64,000 nt of DNA, from positions 710,001 through 774,000 of the forward strand of contig JACEFZ010026854.1 of assembly GCA_014155875.1 (NCBI GenBank), read 5' to 3'. Position numbers and translations under genes: made by a program. The notes under the pieces are model-generated. The model had not been told where the DNA came from. It did no database searches and worked only from the letters and a program-made list of their open reading frames with translations. Positions 58,013-64,000 of the stretch are shown piece by piece (within the stretch, counting starts at the first letter, position 1; each line of letters begins with the position of its first letter). The DNA comes from Cepaea nemoralis. Lineage: Eukaryota > Mollusca > Gastropoda > Stylommatophora > Helicidae.

Positions 58013-59255
58013 ACAGGCGATAGTTTGTTACATTGTGCATCAATAAGTCATAATAACTACAACCCATGACGGTAGCGAATGTGACTGATCAGACCAAGTC
58101 GTGCTGTAAATATTTCTCCACAATGGATGCATGTGAATACATGGTCATGAAGTATTATTCGCAAACACCGCATATGAAAGCTGTTTAAACGTTTCTCTTA
58201 GTGTAAGTAAGTTGACCAGGTTTCACTGCCATAAAGAAGATTACTAAGGACACAGGCTTGACAGACAAGGGCTTTTAATTTGACAGTAAGCTTATTGTTC
58301 TCCCAGACTCTTTTTGTTAACATGTTAATTGGTGTTGCTGCCTTACCAATCCTGGTGTTGATTTCCTGATCTAGGGAAAATAGCTATTTACCTCTGATCC
58401 TAAATATGTAAAATGGTCTACTATCTCCATGGAATAGAAGAAAAAGCAGCGACTGCAGCAGGATATAACGATATAAATTGGAAACAAATAGGTATATTAA
58501 GCTCCTGCGAGAAGAAACGTACTAAACACAAACACGTTGCACATACCTTACAAGGAGATCCATCGTAAAACGGAATACAGGTGAAAATCCAAAATCAGAA
58601 GTAATAAATAAATATATAAAATGAATAATAAAAATAAAATACACACAAAAGCGTACAATACAATAGGACGGCCGACGTTTCGATTCTCAGAATCATTGTC
58701 AAGGACAGGACAACACAGATAGATAAACAACGAAATACAAAAAAATCAAAAAACAAAAAGCAACACTACACTGTTTCCATGCGGGAGCTGAAAAAGGCGG
58801 CTAAGCCAGTTGCGGAGGCACTCTTTGGCTGCAGAGTTTAAGTATAGTAGGTTGCCAGACACTCCTATATTTTCCACACCCCTATATTTTCATATCAGAC
58901 TGTTCGCATATTTTTGGCGACCTAAATCCTATCTGGCTTAATATACCTATTTGTTTCCAATTCATTATCTACTATCTCCAGTTCGGCATCGTCCATAAAG
59001 ATTGATGGTACAACATTTGCACCTGGTGACGTAATCTTTGTCCTTTTTTTTTTGTTTGGTGCTAATTGTTAAACCAAATTCAGAAAAAGCAATGGGGAAT
59101 GCAATTGCAGCATCATCTGAGAAAAGCAACTCTCTGATCAGTACCCTCCTTACTTTGGTCTTGGCCTTCAATCTCTGAGCATTGTAGGGGCCGCCATCTG
59201 AGCGTGAGTGAATGTATATACCACCAAGCTGATCACGAAATACCCTTTTCAATCA
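58013..59255 (-). pseudogene. LINE G, RT end to 3' end, split by a 538-bp insertion
   Basis: The reverse frame 59252-58965 has VFRDQLGGIYIHSRSDGG, RLKAKTKVRRVLIRELLFSD followed by DAAIAF (the FADD-like box reads FSDD), and FGLTISTKQKK. After the insertion, VDHFTYLGS, then STRIGKAATPINMLTKRVWE-like and KLTVKLKALVCQACVL segments (58430-58200) continue to the zinc-finger end near 58140. The 3' sequence at 58020-58060 matches 14.7 kb. Confidence 0.85.
58430..58967. mobile_element. 538-bp insertion with 13-bp target duplication, Penelope/hammerhead-like core
   Basis: Flanked by TCTACTATCTCCA at 58417-58429 and 58968-58980, interrupting LINE G. Exact 27-bp inverted arms lie at 58476-58502 and 58936-58962. 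Inside, on the reverse strand (58699-58663), TGACAAT is followed by a GATTC-TGA-GAATC hairpin, then GAAACGTCGGCCGTC. This resembles the terminal repeats of Penelope-like elements, which carry hammerhead ribozymes. No protein-coding part is present, so it would be a non-autonomous or truncated copy. Family assignment is inference. Confidence 0.6.
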
Positions 59256-59469
59256 TATACGTATACAATCATATACGTAACCACATGTCGACGTTGTTTC
59301 CTGTATTATATCATACTATTAAATGGGTTCCAATACAAGGAATGTCCTCGAAGCTAAGACATAGCCTTGGTTAGTCAATCTACACTAGTGGGAAGGTATC
59401 TGTCTTGTATGTAAATATGTGCAAACTTACAAGTATGGCTACACTAATTATGTTAGTCAATAAGCACTT

Positions 59470-59680
59470 CTACTTACCATCAGTGAAGCGGGTATACTCT
59501 TCATTGTTGTTGAAGAAAAATCTATCACCATGCTTCAGCCGTTTGAACTGCATTCCTACTATGCAGCTTATAGTTGGTCCAACTATGCCAGTTTTGACAG
59601 GCTCATGTAGCATGCCGGTAAATAGGTCGATGTCCCTGACATCTCTAACAAGCATCAAACAATGGAAGGCGTCAGTCATT
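59470..59680 (-). CDS. Animal haem peroxidase, internal/C-terminal exon (host gene)
   Basis: The reverse strand reads RDVRDIDLFTGMLHEPVKTG, IVGPTISCIVGMQFKRLKHG and DRFFFNNNEEYTRFTDG. This follows the conserved C-terminal part of animal peroxidases (peroxidasin, chorion and myeloperoxidase-like): DIDLFxGGL, GxVGPTxxCIIxxQFxxLKxGDRFxxEN. The family oxidises substrates with H2O2 using haem; most members are secreted. A splice donor GTAAGT follows GATG (59476-59471 on plus as ACTTAC). A pyrimidine-containing TTGTTAG acceptor lies just upstream, at about 59654-59648. The exon would be about 175 bp. Neighbouring exons are not recognised in the window. No frameshift is seen, in contrast to every transposon nearby. 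Confidence 0.8.
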
Positions 59681-59689
59681 ACAGCCCCG

Positions 59690-59879
59690 GATAAGAGCAG
59701 ATGTTTATATGAAAATCATTTCTTGCACTACAACTTAACAACAGGAACACTTGTTTTAAGAAAGGAAGTAGCAGATGATAAACACCCGAGGCTATCTCTC
59801 ATCATCATGCAGTGCCTTGCCGGCTGGAATAGGCGATCATACTTCTCTGCAAATTACAATGTCCGACCATGAATCAGCC
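59690..59879. other. Intron-like sequence with a short LINE tail remnant
   Basis: CATCATCATGCAGTGCCTTG at about 59800, then CCGGCTGGAATAGGCGATCA, resembles the antisense LINE A/C 3' end (CATCATGTGCCATGCCGATA). Otherwise unassigned. Confidence 0.4.
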
Positions 59880-62350
59880 AACAACCGTTTCTAATTGGAT
59901 ACCTATATAGGAATCCTTGTGCCGGGTACAACTGGTATGACTGCTTCACTACAATGATGGATAGAGTGTTTACAGCAGGTAGAGAAGTTATGATACTAGG
60001 TGACTTCAACATAGATATTAGTAAATCCAACCAGACATGGGACGATATCATTCTTTCTTACAATTTCAAACAACTAATAAACCGTCCCACAAGGGTTACT
60101 GACACATCTTCAACTATAATTGATCATATATATGTTACTTGTCATGATAATATTATTGAATGTTCTGTTCCTGTTAGTACAGTTAGTGACCATTACCCTG
60201 TATGTTGTACATGGTCAAGAATTGGGTTCAAATCTCTTAAAAATAAACATGTAAGTATCAAATTTAGAAATTTTAAAGCATTCAACCAAGATTTATTTTT
60301 GCAAGACTTAAGAAAAGCAGCCCTTGATCACGTTTACCAACTTCCTGACCCGGACGATGCATTAGCTTTCTGGACGAAGACAGTCTACAATGTGTTCGAT
60401 AAACACATGCCAGTCAAAGAAGTTCGAGTCAAAAATCAACATAAATCCCCATGGGTCACTAGTGAAGTTCTGGAAATCATGAGAGAGCGAGATACAGCAC
60501 ACAAAAATAAAGACTTCATCAATTACCGTAGACTAAGGAATAAAGTTAAATATGAAATTCGTAGGATAAAAAAAGATCATTTTAAAAATTTGATTGTAGA
60601 TAATTCAAACAGTACAAATATATGGAAGGCTATTAACTTGCTAAACAATAAGAAACGCCCTTACAGAATCAGCAATATCAAATTCTATAACATGCGATGA
60701 ATTCAGTTGGTTCTTTCAATCAGAAATAGAGAATCTAAAGTCTTCAATACCAGACTCATCGTGTAATTTAAGTTCACTGGCATCATTCTGTGAGGAGAAG
60801 TGCACCAGAAATATTCCCGCTGAGATTCCCCTAATGTCTGTTGCAGAAGTTTATAAATATCTCTTAAACCTCAAATCAACAAATTCACACGGCCTAGATG
60901 GTATCAGTAATAGAATTCTTCGTTGTGCTGCACCAGTCATTAGTGAGTCCTTAACCATATATAACCAGTGCCTGGCCAAAAACTACTTTCCATCTACTTA
61001 AAAATGTCTCAATCGATAATAGCGTTTTGGGTAATTATAGACCTATTTCCTTACTGTCGTCGCTATCAAAACCACTAGAAAAACACATTCATAAAATAAC
61101 GCTACACCATTTAATTAACAATGATCTAATAATTAACAGTCAATCTGGGTTTCGACCTAAATATTCTTGCCATAGTGCTTTAACAAAAATGACCGATAAC
61201 TGGCACTGAAACATCAACAACGGTAGAATTTGTGGAGCGGTGTTTGTAGACTTTAAAATAGCTTTTGATATGGTAGATCACGATATTTTAATTAGAAAAC
61301 TAAAACAAATGAAGACAAGCACCAACATGGTGAATATAATTACGTCATTTCTATCCGACAGACAACAAGTCGTGTCCTACAACAGCTGTCTATCAAGACC
61401 CACACAGCTTAATATTGGTGTACCTCAGGGCTAAATACTAGGTCCGCTGCTTTTTGCAGTTTATATTAATGATCTTCCTTTATATATCAATACAACTAGT
61501 GATCTATTTGCAGACGACCGTACTATATATACTAGTAAAGAAAACCGTAGTGAAGTAGAGAATTCTTTACAAAAGGAACTTGATAATCTTACTAGATGGA
61601 GCAATGAAACCCGCATGCAAATTAACATCGACAAAACCAAATCCATGCTAATAACGACCAGACAAAAACTACAGACACTAGCCATAACTGGATCACCGCT
61701 TGAACTCCGCATAGACACGTTAACTATAGTCAATGTGAATGAACATAAAACATTAGGTCTTTTAATTGACAGCCATTTGAGCTGGAGCTCTCATGTTCAC
61801 GTTCTTACCAAGAAAATAACACAAAAATGTTTACCAACTTGCTAAAATTCAGCACTTCCTGGACGAAAGCACACGAAAAATATTCTATACATGCTATATC
61901 TAATCACATCTCGATTACTGTTCCACAGTTTGGGATGGTTGCCCTAAATCTAATTTAAAATGACTATGTTCTCTACAAAACCGTGCTATTCGTCTGGTTT
62001 CTGGCATAAGGCACGTTGAAAGTAATAATTTATACAGTCATCTAAGACTTCTACCACTTCGAAAGCGCTTCCTTTTTAACAAAGCCAAATTAGTGAATAA
62101 AATTATATCTCAAAATACCCCAGAGTATCTTCTGCCGCTGATTCAATATAATGCAATGAACAGCAAGCGCCTAAATTTGTTACATGTCGCAAAGTCTAGA
62201 TTGGACCTATACAAAACATGTTTCGCCTATTCTGGTGCTCACTTATGGAATGATCTTCCTCTAGATCTGAAAACTCCAATTAGTCCCTACACATTTAACC
62301 GAAAACTCTTTCAATACTTAATCCATACCGACTATACGCCACCATAATTC
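59880..62350 (+). pseudogene. LINE F (CR1/L2-like non-LTR retrotransposon), 5'-truncated
   Basis: The endonuclease C-terminal half is at 59890-60230: LIGYLYRNPCAGYNWYDCF, MILGDFNIDISKSNQTWDDI, TIIDHIYVTCHDN and VSDHYPVCCTWS. The linker to 60700 ends LLNNKKRPYR. RT gives GNYRPISLLSSLSKPLEKHI at 61030, SQSGFRPKYSCHSALTKMTD, VFVDFKIAFDMVDHDIL, NIGVPQG with a stop before ILGPLLFAVYINDLP, and FADDRTIYTSK at 61507. The C-terminus has LGLLIDSHLSWSSHV and YSGAHLWNDLPLDLKTPISP with a YTFNRKLFQYL end. At least five frame breaks or stops. This is the least decayed LINE protein here apart from LINE B. Confidence 0.92.
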
Positions 62351-62417
62351 ATTTACTGGTATAATTGTTCATTATAATTGTTTAACTATAACTGTTCACT
62401 ATATATGTGTGTGCGTG

Positions 62418-62479
<62 letters not shown>

Positions 62480-62719
62480 AGAGAGAGAGAGAGAGAGAGA
62501 GAGAAAGTGGGTGTCAGAGAGAGGGAGAGAGTTAATGTGTGTGTGCGCACGTGCATGCGTGTGTGTGGAGAGAGTGATTGAGCGAGAAGCATGCATTCGT
62601 ACGTGTATGTGTGAGAGTAAGTGAGGGAGTGTGTGCGTGCCTGCATTCATGTGTATGATTATATGTGAGAGAGTGTGGTTGAGAGTGTGTGTGTGTGTGT
62701 GTGTGTGAAGAATTGTGTA

Positions 62720-62770
<51 letters not shown>

Positions 62771-62824
62771 TGAATGAGTGAAAGTGTGAGTGTGTGCGAG
62801 TGAGTGAATGAGTGGTAGAGTGTA

Positions 62825-62856
<32 letters not shown>

Positions 62857-62927
62857 TAAAAGAGTGAGTGAGTGCACTAGGGTAAGTGAAACATTGAGTG
62901 ATAGCGTGAGGGTGTGTGTCTGTGTAT

Positions 62928-62962
<35 letters not shown>

Positions 62963-62969
62963 TGAGAGA

Positions 62970-63000
<31 letters not shown>

Positions 63001-63173
63001 TAAGAGAGTTAGAGATAAAGTGAATGAAGATGGACAGAGTGAATAAATGGGGGAAATAGTGAGTGAGAGAGAAAGAGTGAGCGAGCGAGAGAGAGAGTGA
63101 GACAGTGGGAGAGTTGATGTGTTAGTGTGTGTGCGTGAGCGCGCGCATGCGTGTGAGTGTGTGTATATGGAAG

Positions 63174-63228
<55 letters not shown>

Positions 63229-63420
63229 AAGCAGATGCATGTCATGTAACACGCATGTTATGTAACACGCGAAGCCATATGTTTGTGTATTCTCATCTGT
63301 CATATTATCAGTTGAATACCATTTGATTTTATCATGTATAACATAAACTTATGAACATTATTGTAGTTTGAGTGAGAGAGTCAGTGAGTGTGAATGAGAG
63401 ACGAGAATGAATGAGCGTAA

Positions 63421-63474
<54 letters not shown>

Positions 63475-64000
63475 CTTCTCTGTGTGTATCTCTGTATGTA
63501 GGAGCATCACATTTTTTACGTCACTCACTGTTTATGTACACATTTTTCTCCATGTTTAACATTTTTATGAGACTGCTCACGACAATTATCAGTGTATGTG
63601 TGTGAGTAAAGTGTGGGAGTTTGTTCATACTAGTTTCAATGCTCACGTGAGACATTTTGTATGTGTCTAGATGTGAGGATGTGTGGGTGTGTGTGGAGGA
63701 TGTGTGTGGAGGATGTGTGTGAGTGTGGTGATATGTGTGGGTGGGGGATGTGTGGGTGGGGGTATACGTTTGGATGGGTTTGGGTGTGTGGGTGTTGGTG
63801 GGTATGATATTTGTGGGTGTTGGTGGGATGTGTGGATAGATGGTGTAGGGTCGAAAGTAGGGGTGTGGGAATGGGTGTGGGGGATGTGTGCATGGGTGGA
63901 GGATATGTGTATGGGACGGGTGCGGGGGATGTGTGTTTGGGTGGGGGATATGTGTGGATGGGTGGAGATGTGTGGATGGTTTGGGGAAGTATGTGTGGGT
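62351..64000. repeat. Long GA/GT-rich simple-repeat region to the window end
   Basis: (GA)n with G runs at 62420-62505. Mixed GT/GA/GAGT runs fill 62520-63235, including (GA)n at 63180-63226. (GT)n lies at 63425-63472, and GTGTGG/GATGTG-type G/T-rich repeats occupy 63650-64000. The one non-repetitive island (about 63235-63400, 63480-63640) has no recognisable gene. Frames of Ser/Leu or His/Thr in this region are artefacts. Confidence 0.92.

Noticed and set aside
59405..59872. 155-residue plus-strand frame
   Set aside because: Antisense to the haem peroxidase exon; no motifs of its own.
62659..63303. 214-residue Ser/Leu/Thr/His frame
   Set aside because: Antisense translation of GA/GT simple repeats.

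Overview
The window is non-coding eukaryotic DNA from a metazoan, most likely an invertebrate. It holds no bacterial-style genes and no intact long open reading frame of a host gene. It is dominated by decayed non-LTR retrotransposons (LINEs), DNA transposons of the mariner, Tc1-like and hAT groups, tRNA-derived SINEs, minisatellites and long microsatellites. Arthropods and molluscs both fit; the sequence does not let me choose. LINE family letters A-H and SINE labels S1-S3 are mine, used only to track copies inside this window.

Layout. 1-0.8 kb: an 85-bp tandem array. 0.8-9.7 kb: broken LINEs (A, B, C, E), with a near-complete reverse-strand LINE C at 5.3-8.3 kb. 10.6-19.6 kb: one LINE B copy split by a Tc1-like transposon (itself carrying a 390-bp repeat and a SINE), a LINE G fragment, a SINE and a LINE C. 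20.3-22.8 kb: a LINE A split exactly at a TA by a 1.3-kb mariner. 24.4-28.4 kb: a 40-bp minisatellite with higher-order structure, interrupted by a LINE RNase H fragment. 29.4-34.2 kb: a reverse-strand LINE A into which a full-length LINE B (3.26 kb) inserted, with an 11-bp target duplication. 34.2-34.7 kb: a TTC/GAA array. 35.2-39.4 kb: LINE A 5' end, LINE E, and a LINE D with a 565-bp tandem duplication. 40.4-47.5 kb: SINEs, a hAT remnant, a second Tc1-like copy, a ZBED/GTF2IRD2-like hAT and LINE fragments. 48.9-51.5 kb: a complete hAT with terminal repeats and an 8-bp target duplication. 50.6-56.7 kb: a 3.0-kb head-to-tail duplication that looks like an assembly artefact. 58.0-59.3 kb: LINE G split by a 538-bp insertion with a 13-bp target duplication and a hammerhead/Penelope-like core. 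59.4-59.7 kb: the only convincing host-gene piece, an animal haem peroxidase exon on the minus strand. 59.9-62.4 kb: LINE F. 62.4-64 kb: GA/GT simple repeats.

Nothing here works together as an operon or pathway. The biological content is the relative insertion history, readable from target-site duplications, and the way 3' ends, tails and satellites are organised. The peroxidase exon suggests the right part of the window lies in or near an intron-rich host gene.
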